Source: Sisyra terminalis
Taxonomy: Eukaryota; Arthropoda; Insecta; Neuroptera; Sisyridae
Length of the DNA: 64,000 bases
Direction of reading: 5' to 3'
Assembly (NCBI GenBank): GCA_958496175.1
Contig: OY292278.1
Location: forward strand, 21,514,001-21,578,000
How positions within the stretch are numbered: the first letter of the stretch is position 1; the number at the start of each line of letters is the position of its first letter. Under the pieces are notes generated by a model that did not search any database, was not told the origin of the DNA, and worked only from the letters and a program-made list of their open reading frames with translations. Position numbers and translations under genes: made by a program. This document shows positions 41,336-52,870 of this stretch, one piece after another.

Positions 41336-43637
41336 TTTTATTTAAAAGTAATTAATTAAGTCTCAAAATGAATTAAAACTTTGCGACACGAAACCGCCAA
41401 TACAACAAAAACGCCATAACTAAAGCCGGTAAGGAAGCATTCTGTAAATATGACTGTCGCCGCTGACGCCTCCAACGGCTATTATTTGAATAATTTGAAC
41501 AGGCGATAAAATATGAAATTTTTGAGTTACTTTATAATATCAAGCGCTTTTCTATGATCTAATATCATGAAATCATTTTTCAAGTGTTGACCTTTTGAAA
41601 GAGTTCCAATTAAAATACTTATTTTATGCAGTGAGAAAAAAATAACGATGTTGAATAGCCTTTTTATTGTTGATTAGCCGATTATTGTAGCTTCTTTATT
41701 ATGTTTTGTAAAAGTTGTTCTTATTTTGATTTTAAAGTGGATTTTTTTAACTTTATTGATATTTTAAGAGGTTAAATTTTTAATTTGAATAAAACGGTAT
41801 TCCCAGTACCCCAAAGAATTACCTCCCGACGCTCCCAACCCCAAGGAATTAAAAAAAAGTACTAGTAACTTATAAACGTTTTAAGTAATTTAAGTACGTG
41901 TTAAAATAGTTTTTATACAAATCACTAACTGCCAACGTTTAATTTTTTATTTTGTTTTCAATTTATTTCTGGAAATATTTAATATTCCCTTTTGTAGCTA
42001 CATTTTTATTATGGCCCATATATATTTACGAACTAAAGTAAAAACAAAATGAAGAATGAGACATTGCTAGGTAGTAACTTGTATAAAAACTATTTGTGTC
42101 CATACTTAATTTACTCATAACGTTTCTAAGCCACAAGTACTTCTTTCTAATTCGCTGGGGTCGAGAGCACCGGGAGATAACTCGGATAAATCGATAAACG
42201 GGAGATAACCGGGAGTACCGTTTTATTTGCGCATTTTCCAACTTTTTAAAAATATCAATAACATTTAAAATTAAAAATTACACTTTCGAATCGAAATAAG
42301 GATAAATTTTGCAGATAGCATCGATTGCATCACATTGCGGTGATTGCTAGAAAGGCTATGCACCTGCGTTATTTTTTTACTGCTCGAAGTTTTCATTATA
42401 GCTCCAAATTATGAATAAGGTCAGATAAGAAAAAAACGAGTAGATATGAATTAATGAATAAACCCTAAATAAGCTGTCAAGGAGATTAGGTATACATCTT
42501 AATAGTATTCAAAATTAGATGAACTGTTTTTGTGAACCGAAATCGGACACATTCGTATTCTTCTAAATGTTTAGAAAAAATGGAAAACAATGAACTTTCT
42601 GGCATACCTTATAAAAAAGTTGCCAATAAAGTTTGTAAAGCAGTAAAAATATCTTTATGAAATTTTCGAATGTAACCCAACCGGTATTTTATTTTGAAAT
42701 TACCTAAATTTTTCGGAAATTTGATTTCCTCTTTAACCAACCACTTGGCTTCTGGTCATCATTCTTTTTAATCTTTTACACAATTCATCTTTATTTTGGA
42801 TTGTCGTCCTTTATGGAGAATCGACACACGTTAAAGAAACTAAAACTCTTAGATTTTGTAAAAAAAGACGGCTTTTTATAAACAGAATAGCCTTGTTTAC
42901 TAAAAATCGAATTTTGGAATGAACTTACCTTCATTTTTAATATATGAACTACGAACTTGTTATTTTCAATAGTTATAGTACAATAGCAAAATTGAAACTT
43001 TGGATATTGTTACCAGTAGCCATGAAGAAACGTAAATATTATTATAAACGTAAATATTTTTGTCGAATGCTAATGTTAGTAGATTGCTAGTAGGATAATA
43101 ACAAAGCTCATACTTAATGCGAATAATCGCCACTATGAAAAACGCAGTCGCCTTTTCAAAATCTCAATAACAGCGTAAATTCAAGTGAATAATTGAAAAA
43201 TTGTATCCTATCGAAAACTTAAATTTGTTACTTTCTACTTAAATCAAAAGCAAGAAATATTGTTTTTATATTTTTTATTTACCATTTTAACGGTTATACG
43301 ATTTTTAAATACATATCACTTTTCAATATTTCAGCGTGAAACTATAATAACAAAATTAAAATTACCAACTTAGAAAAGTTTTTAATATGAGTAATTTTAA
43401 TTTTGATTGATTTTCAGCTGAGATAATACCATAAATTATAATATATAGCTTATATATTGTATTTTATACATTGTACATTCATACACATAACACAACCAAC
43501 GTTTTGATTGGTTGAGATTTGAAAATATTTACTTTAAAAATGATTATGAGTACTCAAAAGTTATACAATAAAAATAAAGTAAACAAACTGTAAAATATTG
43601 AATAAAAAATTAAAATATGATTTAATTCTATTTATTT
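41336..43637. other. Region upstream of SMC1
   Basis: 41336-41480 is GC-richer and probably the SMC1 promoter/5' UTR. A degraded family A copy is at 41925-42080. The remainder is AT-rich; a 71-codon minus frame at 42026-42241 overlaps the repeat and has no recognisable motif. Confidence 0.4.
41925..42080. mobile_element. Family A TIR element, copy 7 (degraded)
   Basis: TGCCAACGTTTAATTTTTTA, GGCCCATATATATTTACGAA, AAAACAAAATGAAGAATGAG; ends not preserved. Confidence 0.45.
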
Positions 43638-44864
43638 TTATACCGGATGTCCCCAGCTTAAAATGACTATTGCAGTCGTATCAACTCGCATTAACTCCTT
43701 GGTGCCCCTATCATTGATCTCAGGGTTTTCAGGAGCTAAAAAAATCGAAAGGTATTCATTTATTTAGAATTATCATAATTTATACATTAAGATTTACCAT
43801 CTGGAACGCAATTAACGCTAAATTCTCCGAATCCGTCTAAGCTTAGAACTGGAATGGATGGAAAATTAGAATTGAAACATTCTATTTCTATATGGGTCAA
43901 AGCTTTTCGTCGTACACAGGCAAATCTCAGTGCCATTTCATTCTTCCGTCTCACATAAGATTGAGCAACCTAAAACCAATCTAGATTAATTTCACCAGTT
44001 TATCATTTTTAAATAATATCCCATTGGGAAAATATCCAAGCCATGAGTTCATACTTGAGACGACAGTCTAAAAGCTCACACTGGAAAAATTCAATTCCTA
44101 ATTTCTCTTCATAAGTTTTACACGCAAGAGTTTCAAATTTGATGTCATGCTTAGTTTTATTAAATTTAGTACCATTTAGTACTATCGCATTAGAGTAGTT
44201 ATAGTTTTCGCCATCAGATCGTGTAGCGTCCAATGAAACTATTACTCTACCACTTACAATAGACGAGAAGTCTATTTAGTTATTAATATATCTAATCCAT
44301 AAATCATCAATAAAAAGTATAAATACCAAAAAGAAAATATGTGATAAAAAAAACGGTAACTTACTTTCCTCATAGTGGCATTAATACTTATTTTATCTTT
44401 GACCGCATAGCCCAAATAAAATGAAGTGGCTCGAAATAAGACGGGAACATTTTTGGGTACACTGAATACAACAGCGTAATTCCATTGCCCCTTATCTGTT
44501 TCAGAAACTACATCCTTTACTTCACTAGCAAAAGCTCCGCCACACGCAAATGGTTCGTCTCCTTGGCTTAAATTTTAAGTTGCAATGATTAATTGAGAAA
44601 ATAAAAAAAGAAACATTGAAATGATTACTATTGAGAAATTATATTTAAAAAGTTGGTTTCATTGTATGCGCTGGTTGGTTGCTGATAATTAAAGAAGAAG
44701 AGCAAACACTTCACATAGTTGTCTTTGCCAATTTTTGCTTGGAAATGATCTTGAAATAACGGTTCAAACATATTAAACCTAAATTTGGCCATTTTAACGT
44801 CACGAATTTGTGGTATCGTAAGTCCAGCCAAAGCACAACCTAAAATAAAGTATAATTGTTGCAT
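43638..44864 (-). CDS. Unrecognised, probably secreted protein, five exons
   Basis: Best-phase model (- strand): 44864-44629, 44566-44361, 44271-44055, 43949-43798, 43735-43638; 302 residues. The first ~17 residues (LYFILGCALAGLTI) are hydrophobic and could be a short signal peptide. The body has scattered cysteines (FACGG, LACKTYEE, FQCELLDC, FACVRRK, IECFN, VNCVPD), several N-x-S/T sites and a C-terminus ILSWGHPV. I do not recognise the family. Weak points: the exon 2 end uses GTTACC rather than the adjacent strong GTAAGT because only the former keeps phase; the exon 4 acceptor (GTGAG|A) is pyrimidine-poor; a TATA-like TTTTATAAT lies only ~30 bp above the ATG, so an upstream exon or a different start is possible. 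The exons' consistent frame argues that it is real. Confidence 0.6.
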
Positions 44865-44949
44865 TATTTTCAATTTTTGACCTCTTTTCTATTATAAAAA
44901 GCTTAGTTTTTACATACACTAAACCCAATTAATCTCTCTCACATAAAAA

Positions 44950-45250
44950 AATGAGAGCAATTTTTAGGGTAAAAAAATATTTTCCATCGCGAAAAATGTG
45001 AAAAAATGCATTTTTTTTCATGATAACCGCTCAATGATCTGTTTATATCTTGATTTCAATATACGTACTGTGACGTCACGCGTGATCTAAAGGCCCATCA
45101 TTTTCAGACTATCATTTCCTCATTAAAATTAAAACTTTACCAAATTTCTTTAATTAACTTCTACCAAAATATAAAATTTTCAGAACTAAAAATTGGTTTT
45201 TCCTCATTTTAATAATGCCTTTTATAGATTAAAATTGCATTAAAATCTTT
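44950..45250 (+). repeat. Dispersed repeat family D, copy 2
   Basis: TTTTCCATCGCGAAAAATGT, ATAACCGCTCAATGATCTGT, CAATATACGTACTGTGACGT, TTTTCAGACTATCATTTCCT, AAATTGGTTTTTCCTCATTT. Upstream of the unrecognised gene; contains TGACGTCA. Confidence 0.6.
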
Positions 45251-45272
45251 TAAAATTGCATATGGTCTGTTA

Positions 45273-45479
45273 CAGTGATTCTTAACCTTTGTTGAAAGTA
45301 TTGACCCCCAGCAGTTTTATATACGCATTAACCGAACCCTTCTTAATTAAAAATATATTTTTTTAACTAATTCAAAACATAAGTCATATGAGTCGAGAAT
45401 GTGTCTTGACCTCCACCGAACCCACGAGGCTGACCTACCGACCCCTAGAGTTCGATTTAACCCAGATTAAGAACCACTG
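45273..45479. mobile_element. hAT-like MITE, 207 bp, 8-bp target duplication
   Basis: Ends CAGTGATTCTTAACCT and (inverse) CAGTGGTTCTTAATCTGG, the terminal motif seen in many hAT elements. Flanks GTCTGTTA (45265-45272) and GTCTATTG (45480-45487) are an 8-bp duplication with two substitutions. The 63-codon plus frame across it is not a gene. Confidence 0.75.
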
Positions 45480-45561
45480 GTCTATTGTATCAAACGTTAG
45501 CTATTGTTTGTTACGTAATTTCTTTGACGTAGTCAAGAGATACTTGGCGAAATATTATAAT

Positions 45562-45657
45562 TTAATAAAATGCCTTTGAATATCTTTTTTAACAGAGATG
45601 ATTTCTAATAAGTTGTTTGAGCAATACAAATGCCTTTAAATGCCTCTTTTTAACAGA
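45562..45657. mobile_element. Family B element fragments
   Basis: Two short right-end pieces: AAAATGCCTTTGAATATCTT at ~45568 and AAATGCCTTTAAATGCCTCT at ~45629, each followed by TTTTTAACAGA. Confidence 0.45.
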
Positions 45658-46025
45658 AATACCATCAGATTATAATGCAACTTTTTCGCCTCTGAGAATC
45701 TTATACCTTGAAAAATCAGGTACCCTTTGTCCCAATTATAATTTCTTTCAATTCCAGGTACTATTCCTATTCCTCTATTCCAGGTACAATTATATACGTA
45801 ATTCTGGAAACGATTAACATGGAAATAGGGACTTTTACATCGGGTCTTTCATTTTGAAAATTTTTGTCTTCTCACTTTCTGTGATTTTATTGTAATAATA
45901 AGGAGATAAAAACGAAAGTCTCAATAGCCATAAGTTCCTGATCCACTTTGTCCCTATTTTCATAATAATCATTTGAGTAACAGGAAGCTCTAGTGAATAT
46001 GAAATTTTTGAGACGAATATCAATT

Positions 46026-46204
46026 CAAAATCTGGCGACGTTGCATTTCCTACTTAGTTTTTTATTGTTAATTTATTAATATGGTATAATTTTCTCTTTG
46101 ATCTCTAGATTTTCATTATCCGGTTTGTTCTCACGAATTAAATTAAAAAGAAAGTAGATAATGCAACGTTGCCAAGTATTGACGTTCCTAAAAGGAACGT
46201 GAAC
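46026..46204. mobile_element. Family A TIR element, copy 8
   Basis: AAAATCTGGCGACGTTGCAT at left and AATGCAACGTTGCCAAGTAT ... CCTAAAAGGAACGTGAAC at right, just downstream of the F-box gene. Confidence 0.65.
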
Positions 46205-46241
46205 CCCATATACTATGTTATTAAATAAAGAAGAAAAAATA

Positions 46242-47013
46242 CTAACGTCTATCTAAATGATTACTTTTTGGACTTGGTGGAGGATGATATAAAACGTGTA
46301 CCGCATCAACTTCTGCCGATATGATATCGCCCTTGCTCGGTTTTAGTTTATGCACCAGGAAGTCTAAAACTATTGAAAAAGTAAAATCAAATACTACTTT
46401 ATAAGTGTGGTAAATATATTGTTTACTGCTATGTTTTTTTGGGCAGATTTTTTGGCTTTCATTTTCCACGATGCTGTGGGAAAAGTATAGATATTTAGCG
46501 ACTTTGGTTCTGAATATTATTGTCATTTTTGGGCGACTCAATTGTGGTCCATTTTTGTATAGCAGGAAGGGTTTCTTTAGTCTTCGAAGCGATGGGAATG
46601 CATCTAAATAAAACCAGTTGACTCCCAAACGTGCCTTGTCGATGAGAATTGCGCTTTTTTTCCAAGCAGTACACACTTCGGCCGCATTCATCAAATCATT
46701 CCATTCCAATTGAGATAAAATCAATTGCAGAAGAGCAAATTCGTTAATTATATAGTGCGAAAAACATTCTGGTAATTCATAGTTTCCTTCCTCACTATGT
46801 CTTCTTTTAATGCCTTTATTTTCCTGCGCCTCTTCTTCATATGGTTCGTTATAGTTTAATACTTTCAGTGTTCGACGTTCAAATCTTTTATTACTTATAG
46901 TAGCTGTTACAGGCAACTGGCAGGGTCCGTTCCTGGAAATTGTTTTGTTTACTTTATAAATACTTTTTTAAACTTTAAATTATATCTGTTACTTACAAAC
47001 TAACAATATCCAT
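46242..47013 (-). CDS. F-box protein (FBXO22-like?), two exons, possibly C-terminally incomplete
   Basis: Exon 1 is 47013-46997 (MDIVSL) and exon 2 runs from 46932, joining TT|G in frame. If read to the stop at 46242 the protein has ~235 residues. Residues ~65-95 resemble an F-box (LLQLILSQLEWNDLMNAAEV and CTAWKKSA), the Skp1-binding motif of SCF ubiquitin ligases. The following FLVHKLKPSKGDIISAEVDA resembles the start of the FIST-like region of FBXO22, but the rest of that domain is not found downstream before the next gene. A donor-like C|GTTAGT at 46246 could lead to further exons, yet only repeat copies follow. So this is either a short F-box protein or a truncated gene. Family assignment is tentative. 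Confidence 0.6.
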
Positions 47014-47464
47014 GGTAGTCAATTTATCAAAAGTTTATGATTATTAATGAAATAATTAAAATTCACAATTAAATATTTCGACTAAAAATATATATTGAAA
47101 ATATACGTAGGTTATGTTTGTACACAACTCTTGACAATACTGCAAGCACTGCTAGTGATGGTAAGTGGCTGCAAGATAGGCAACCAGGGCACTTGTTAGA
47201 ATGCTCAAGATGCACGAGGGGTTCGGGCTGAACTGTGGCTAATTGTCTTATCTGTTTTGTCTCTTTAATTTGAACCCCTTGAATCGTTAAAGTTACGGAA
47301 TTTCGAATAATTCAAAATGATTAAAAGATAATCAAAATTCAACTAATTTAATTCTACTCCAAGACCGCACTACACAATTTGTACTAATTCTACTATCATG
47401 ACTGATGTCTAGGGAGAGCGCTAGAGTAATACGTTTACGATGGGTGGCCTGATAGGCAAGACCG
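47014..47464. other. Upstream region of the F-box gene
   Basis: GC-richer stretch ~47150-47240 (GGCTGCAAGATAGG, GATGCACGAGGGGTTCG) with no frame or repeat recognised; probably promoter-proximal. Confidence 0.35.
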
Positions 47465-48100
47465 GCAAGACTACGATTATTCTGGCGCCACGATTTGAAA
47501 ATGAAGTCTTATAGGCCTGGATAAAAAGTAAAATAAAAAGAAATAATAATTTATTCGATATCTTGTTTAGTTTATGAGATATAGATACTTAAAATTTGAA
47601 AAATGAAATTTCTTTTCCACTTTTTTAGTCGGATTTCTTTAGATTTTCAAAAAAAAAAGATAATTGTTTATAATCGCGGCTCCATCTATGTTTTTTACTT
47701 AAAACTATATATAAGAGATACAGGGACTAGGCTTGCTTAAAGTCCCTGTTAACAATATCAATATCTGGCAACCCTGTTAAAAAAGGGGACAGATTCTTAC
47801 AGATCTCGACGAAATAAAACAGAAAAAAACGAATCGACTCACGTTCCTTTTAGGTCGATCAATATCTGACAACGTTGTATTTTCAAGTTTGTAAAAAATG
47901 CAACGTTGCCAAATATTGATCGACTTAAAAGGAACGTGAGCCGATTCATTTTTTTTTTATTTCGTCGAGGTATGTAAGAATCCGTCTTCAAAGAAGAATC
48001 GTAGTTGTGGCAAATATTCCGTTGTTGGGATATTTTGTCAGCGTTTTTTTTTTGTCTTAGGGATATTTGGTCAGCGGATATTTTGTCGAGGGATCAAATA
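47465..48100. repeat. Family E repeat copy 3 plus an inverted partial copy
   Basis: 47465-47765 matches 31080-31345 in direct orientation. 47945-48100 matches the inverse of ~31005-31140 (GAATCGTAGTTGTGGCAAAT, GGATATTTTGTC). A palindromic family A copy lies between them. Confidence 0.6.
47783..47992. mobile_element. Long palindrome containing family A copy 9
   Basis: The inner part (47847-47941) is a near-perfect palindrome: CTCACGTTCCTTTTAGGTCG against CGACTTAAAAGGAACGTGAG, and CAACGTTG on both sides. The flanks continue the symmetry (GATTCTTACAGATCTCGACG against CGTCGAGGTATGTAAGAATC), giving ~210 bp of inverted repeat with a very short loop. Confidence 0.75.
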
Positions 48101-48170
48101 TCATGGAACCTACAGGTGAAGATGTGGGTATCAGATAGTTTAATGATGTTTAAAAATATACAATATATGG

Positions 48171-49448
48171 TTAGTAAGAAATTAGTTTATTATTATACAC
48201 TATTTTGTGGGCATTGAAAATAATATTAGATACATTGTTTATAAAATTACATGATTTTCTTATATAAGGTGGATGTAAAACAAAAGACGAATTTTCCGTA
48301 ATACCGGTTTTCAAGAAATTTTTATTTAAAATTAATAAAAAAGGATCATTGCTTCGGGTTTCTTCTGAACATTTCAACAGTAAGCGATCGTATTCTATTT
48401 GAATTTTCGTTACAGTTAAGTTCAACATTAAATTGATTTCCTCAGATGTAACAATCCTTTTGAAACTTGAAGTCGATTCAAGGTAGTGCTCGTGTCTCCA
48501 GAATGATACGCTCGACTTCTGTGATTTCATCAATTCTTGAAATCGAAATGCTAACGTTCCTTTTTTGGGTTTGAATTTTCTCTTTACTGGACTGGATTTA
48601 TAAACGAATTCAACACAGTTTGAACTATATTTTTCTCTTAGAGGGGTTGATGGGAGGGAAAATATATTTTGAATTTCGGTCAACGTTCTTTGACTTTCTT
48701 CTGAGATCTCATTGTCAACTTTAATGGGTGAATTGAACGATGGACTGTTTGAAATGGGAATTTCTATCGAAGAGTTGTCGGAATTTTCGATATTGGCTTC
48801 CTTAATGGAATCTTGAGAATTTGAATTAACTATTTCTAGATTACTAGATAAATTGTTAAAATTGTTAGTATCATCTATGATATTTGAATAATAAGGAGTC
48901 GGTTCAGAAGCAACCTTTTCTGCATTCTCTTTCTTTTTTTTACGTTTACGAAATTTTCTCCTTATGACAGGAGACATTTCAACGAAAGCTTTTCTTTTGA
49001 ATTTTCTTCTAAGAATCGGAGATTTTCGATATCTCGGTTTTGAGTTAAATGTAGGTGACAAGCAGTATTCGTTAAGGCTAGAATCTGACGCTGAAGAATG
49101 TAATATATCGTAGTTTGTATTCTCAGTTTGGTCACAAATATTATGGAGAGTTTCTTCTAAAACAATACAACAGAAATTAGAACTACTTTGATGTTACAAG
49201 TAATTTTGAATCAAACCTTCATTTCTTTTCTTCTCATCTTTTTTAAATTTGAATTTCTTTCGTATGTCGTCAAGCATTTTTCTTCGTTTAAGTGCAGTCT
49301 TCTTATTTTCAAAAAATAATCGCTTTGTTATACGCTGCCTTTTGTGGGGCACATTTTCTTCATCGCTATTGGAAGTAGTATCGATGATTGTGTCGTCAAG
49401 CGATGGGGAATTACTATTAAAAATTAGTGAAGGCCACGATTTATCCAT
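48171..49448 (-). CDS. Unrecognised basic, low-complexity protein, probably nuclear, two exons
   Basis: Exon 1 is 49448-49217 and exon 2 is 49156-48171, joined G|AA in frame; 405 residues. The N-terminal third is very basic with repeated RRK/KRK clusters (HKRQRITKRLFFENKKTA; RKFRKRKKKKE; SPVKRKFKPKKG), consistent with nuclear localisation. The middle is Ser/Asn/Glu-rich and probably disordered, with SP and TP sites (CLSPTF, EMSPVIRR, LPSTPL). The C-terminal ~110 residues look folded (FRFQELMKSQKSSVSFWRHE; EEINLMLNLTVTKIQIEYDR; DPFLLILNKNF) and are the best part for remote-homology search. I do not recognise the family; an adaptor in DNA repair or chromosome biology is only a guess from composition. 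Confidence 0.7.
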
Positions 49449-49832
49449 GGGTTTTTACTCTTAATTATGCAACAAAGTATATTAACATAGAATTAAACTA
49501 TTTAAATTAGAATATCTCGTATAAAGTTAAATTTTCTTATAAGTTTTGACACTGACGTACGTCAAACTTGAAACTTCAAAATATTTCAAAATTGTCAACG
49601 AATAAACTTCCACCAGAGGTCTCTGAGTTCACTTTGATGAATAATTTGAATTTTACATTTATTAACAATAAGTATTTAAAATTATTATCAAATATTTAAA
49701 TAAATATTAATTAAATCTTTTAATAAATAGCCTAAATAGCATCTTCATATCTATTTATTATATCTATTTCTTGTTGACACTGATCTGCCTGATCTGTATT
49801 AATTGATTGATTGATTGATCATTTTATCAACT
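49449..49832. other. Upstream region of the gene at 48171-49448
   Basis: AT-rich; nothing beyond a short GC-richer patch at ~49545-49625 that may be promoter. Confidence 0.3.
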
Positions 49833-49959
49833 TCTTGTTAAAAAGGCATTTAAAGGCGTTTTAAATGTTTAAAAAACCCATTAGAAACCATCTAAAGTTA
49901 TTAAAGGCATTTTAAATGTAATGATTCCAAAATACCTCTAAATATCTTTTTTTTAACAG
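49833..49959 (+). mobile_element. Family B TIR element, copy 7 (well preserved)
   Basis: CTTGTTAAAAAGGCATTTAA at left and ATATCTTTTTTTTAACAGA at right, with AAAAAACCCATTAGAAACCA between. Confidence 0.7.
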
Positions 49960-50197
49960 ACTTAGAAATCAAGCATTGATGAATGGCGTGAATGGTACAT
50001 ATAATTATAGTTAATAAAAAAATATACTAACAAAGTTAATACCAATTTTTCAAAACTATATTGTTCAACTAACAATAATCTAATTATGTAGTACAGTAAG
50101 AGCCATTTTTCATTTATACGCTCGCTATTTAAATTCTAATCGGAAAGTATTTTCGCCAATTCGCTTATTAAACATACCACACATTAAAATAAGATTT

Positions 50198-50630
50198 TTT
50201 CGCTGACTTTGAACAGTTATACTATGTATACAATATATAAGATATATTGCAGTCTAATTTATGTAGTATAATTTAATATAATAATATATAAAAATCATAC
50301 CACAAACATAAATTTGAACAGAAGTTCAAATAAAAATATTCGCGACGTATTGCCCAGATACGTATTTCGATTGCCAAGCAATGTGATGATTCACACATGT
50401 GAATCATCACAAAGCAGTTACGGAGTGATCCAAACTACTTGATGACCACTGATGAAGATTGCTTGGCAATCGAAATACGTATCTGGGCAATACGTCACGA
50501 ATATTTTTGTTTGAACTTCTGTTCAAATTTATGTTTGTGGTATGATTTTTATGTATTATTATATTAAATTATACAACATAAATTGGACTGCAATATATCT
50601 TATATATTGTATACACAATACCACACATTG
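50198..50630. repeat. Foldback repeat family F, copy 3 (best preserved)
   Basis: Long inverted arms: TATTGCAGTCTAATTTATGT against its inverse ACATAAATTGGACTGCAATA, CATACCACAAACATAAATTT against AAATTTATGTTTGTGGTATG, and CGTATTGCCCAGATACGTAT against ATACGTATCTGGGCAATACG. The central region holds CTGATGA at 50449, a GATTGC/GCAATC helix and GAAA at 50472. Confidence 0.75.
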
Positions 50631-51699
50631 ACGAATATTTTCCGAATAGATATCGTTCAGCATTTATTTAATGACATCAATGGGAATCTATCCTTAGAGT
50701 TCGATTGGACATTACAATTTAGTTAAATGCAACCAATTATAAAAATACACCAAAATAATAATGGTCTGAAGAAATCAATATTATACATAATAAATATTGA
50801 AATGCCTTAATCTGGTTGGTCGTCGTGAAGTCAAAACTTATAAACAGTCTTCAAATATCAATCATAAAAATTAATCAAGGAAATTAGATACCGTAGTTTT
50901 TATAGCAAAAATTCTTTCCTTTCATCTTCGTTTTCGTGAGTTAATGCAGTTTCTATCGACTAAAACGTATAGTTTCAGTTTTGGTGAAATCTTTGATAAA
51001 TTTTGCGCCTAACCGATAGTGAGATAGATTTTCAATCTAGATATTTCATGTTGAAAACTATTTCAAACATATCAATGAGTTTTGCTCCACATTTGGATTA
51101 CTCAAGTTAATTGGAAGCAATATATTTATATAAAACAATGCAAATACAACATTTACACTTACTCAAAAATAATAATCATAATTTTAAATTTATTGCTTCA
51201 TAAAAGTTAAAATTAAAGTTTCGAATGCGTTAGTCTTTAGTTTTATTAGTTTAGTTGTTCATATTATGGAATAAATAAATTTGGTGTGGAAAATAATCGT
51301 TTTATTTCTTCTATTTTTTTTTTTTTTGAAGAATAATGAAATATTAAAAAGATTTGTTAACAACTGAAATACAAAATACTTTGTTTAAGTTTTAAAGACT
51401 AACAAGTTCATTTAAATATGAATTTTGAAAAGGTAAGTAGATATCTAATTACTACTCTATAAAGATATGCACTGACTATAATGGACCTAATGCACATGAT
51501 TAAAAAATAATGTTCTAAACTAATATCAAAACATAACGCAGCTGTTAACTTTTAACTTGATAAAATTTAAGAAATATTCATTTAAAAGCACAAAAAAAAC
51601 GTTACTTTAAAAATGGCTAAGAGGAGCTCCTATCGGTCCGGAACTAAAATGACGTCACAATACGAAATGTTAATGATTTCAATCATTTACAATCTACAA
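50631..51699. other. AT-rich interval without recognised features
   Basis: No convincing frame, RNA gene or repeat boundary seen. A T-run lies at ~51314-51327. Confidence 0.3.
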
Positions 51700-51970
51700 A
51701 ACATCGGTTCTTAAGGAAAAAATTGAGAGTAGTTTTTAAAGCATAAAAATGTTTTCGATAGCGAAAAATTGTAAAAGTTGTGTTAATTATTACTGTTTCT
51801 ACAGTAACCGCTTAAAGATCAGTTTAAATCTTGGTTTCAATACACGTACTATGACGTCACGGAAGACCCATAAGCACACTTATCGTCAAAGTATAATTTT
51901 TTCCTGACTTAAAATTGATTTTCCGTCATATTAATAATGTCCTTCATCGATTAAAAAAAATGCATATGCA
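51700..51970 (+). repeat. Dispersed repeat family D, copy 3
   Basis: AAAAATGTTTTCGATAGCGA, TTATTACTGTTTCTACAGTA, CAATACACGTACTATGACGT, AAATTGATTTTCCGTCATAT. A second TGACGTCA-type site lies just outside at ~51650. Confidence 0.6.
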
Positions 51971-52870
51971 TATGCAAGGGCGGATTCAGGGAGATATGAT
52001 CAAATTCTTCTTGGAGTGGATTTTTGATGTATTTGACGTACAACAGTTATATCATAATCGTTTAAACTGTTTAAACTAATAGTATACCATTTTTTTTTTC
52101 AATCACCATCATTATTGTTATTGATTTGGGACCTATTCTGATTTAACTTCGAATGTAAGTAACAATCCCCCCCTCCCGACTTGAATATTGGAACCTTAAA
52201 TGCTTGAGCCATTGTTTCCTTGAAAATTTCAGCTTACTTATCAAATTAGCCTCGAGATAATACAGAGTCTCCACTTACCCTGCACCTAATAACAAATCTG
52301 CTATGGTAATTCAAGGTTTATAAATTACACAGGTTGCCCCATTAGAAAAAAAAAATGACGTCATACGAAGAATTTTGAAATTTGAATCAGTCTGAAGATA
52401 TTTACGAATTTCTTCTGGAAACGTCACGTAGCAAATGAGGCCACCTGTGTATTTTATAAACCTTGTAGGTAATTTACATTATAATACCTACATTAAAAAT
52501 GTATGGTATTTTTTCATAAATATACACTTTGCAATTCAACAGCAGCTTTAATATTCTTAAGAAGTAAAGATAGTACAGTAAAAATGATAAAAAACGATGT
52601 AATGATTGTTATTATTTATTTTTATGAAGCTATAGTTCTGATTTTTCCTTCTGAAAGAAGGTAAACTAATTAGATTAGATTAGTACATTATTGATTCGTT
52701 GGGGTTGAGAGATCTTGGTTTATTCAATATAGAATATATTGAACGACTTTCTACAGTAATGATTCTCATACAATATACTATGTAAAAAGAATTTAATTTT
52801 ACTATATTTAATTGTATTATAACTTTAATCTCCTTATCCTTCGTCGTTAAGTATAATATACGATTAGAGC

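Noticed and set aside
42026..42241. 71-codon minus-strand frame upstream of SMC1
   Set aside because: Overlaps a degraded family A copy; no motif or supporting splice sites.
44009..44233. Reading exon 3 of the secreted gene through to its in-frame stop
   Set aside because: Exons 4 and 5 continue in phase if the GTATGA donor at 44054 is used, so the run-through reading was not adopted.
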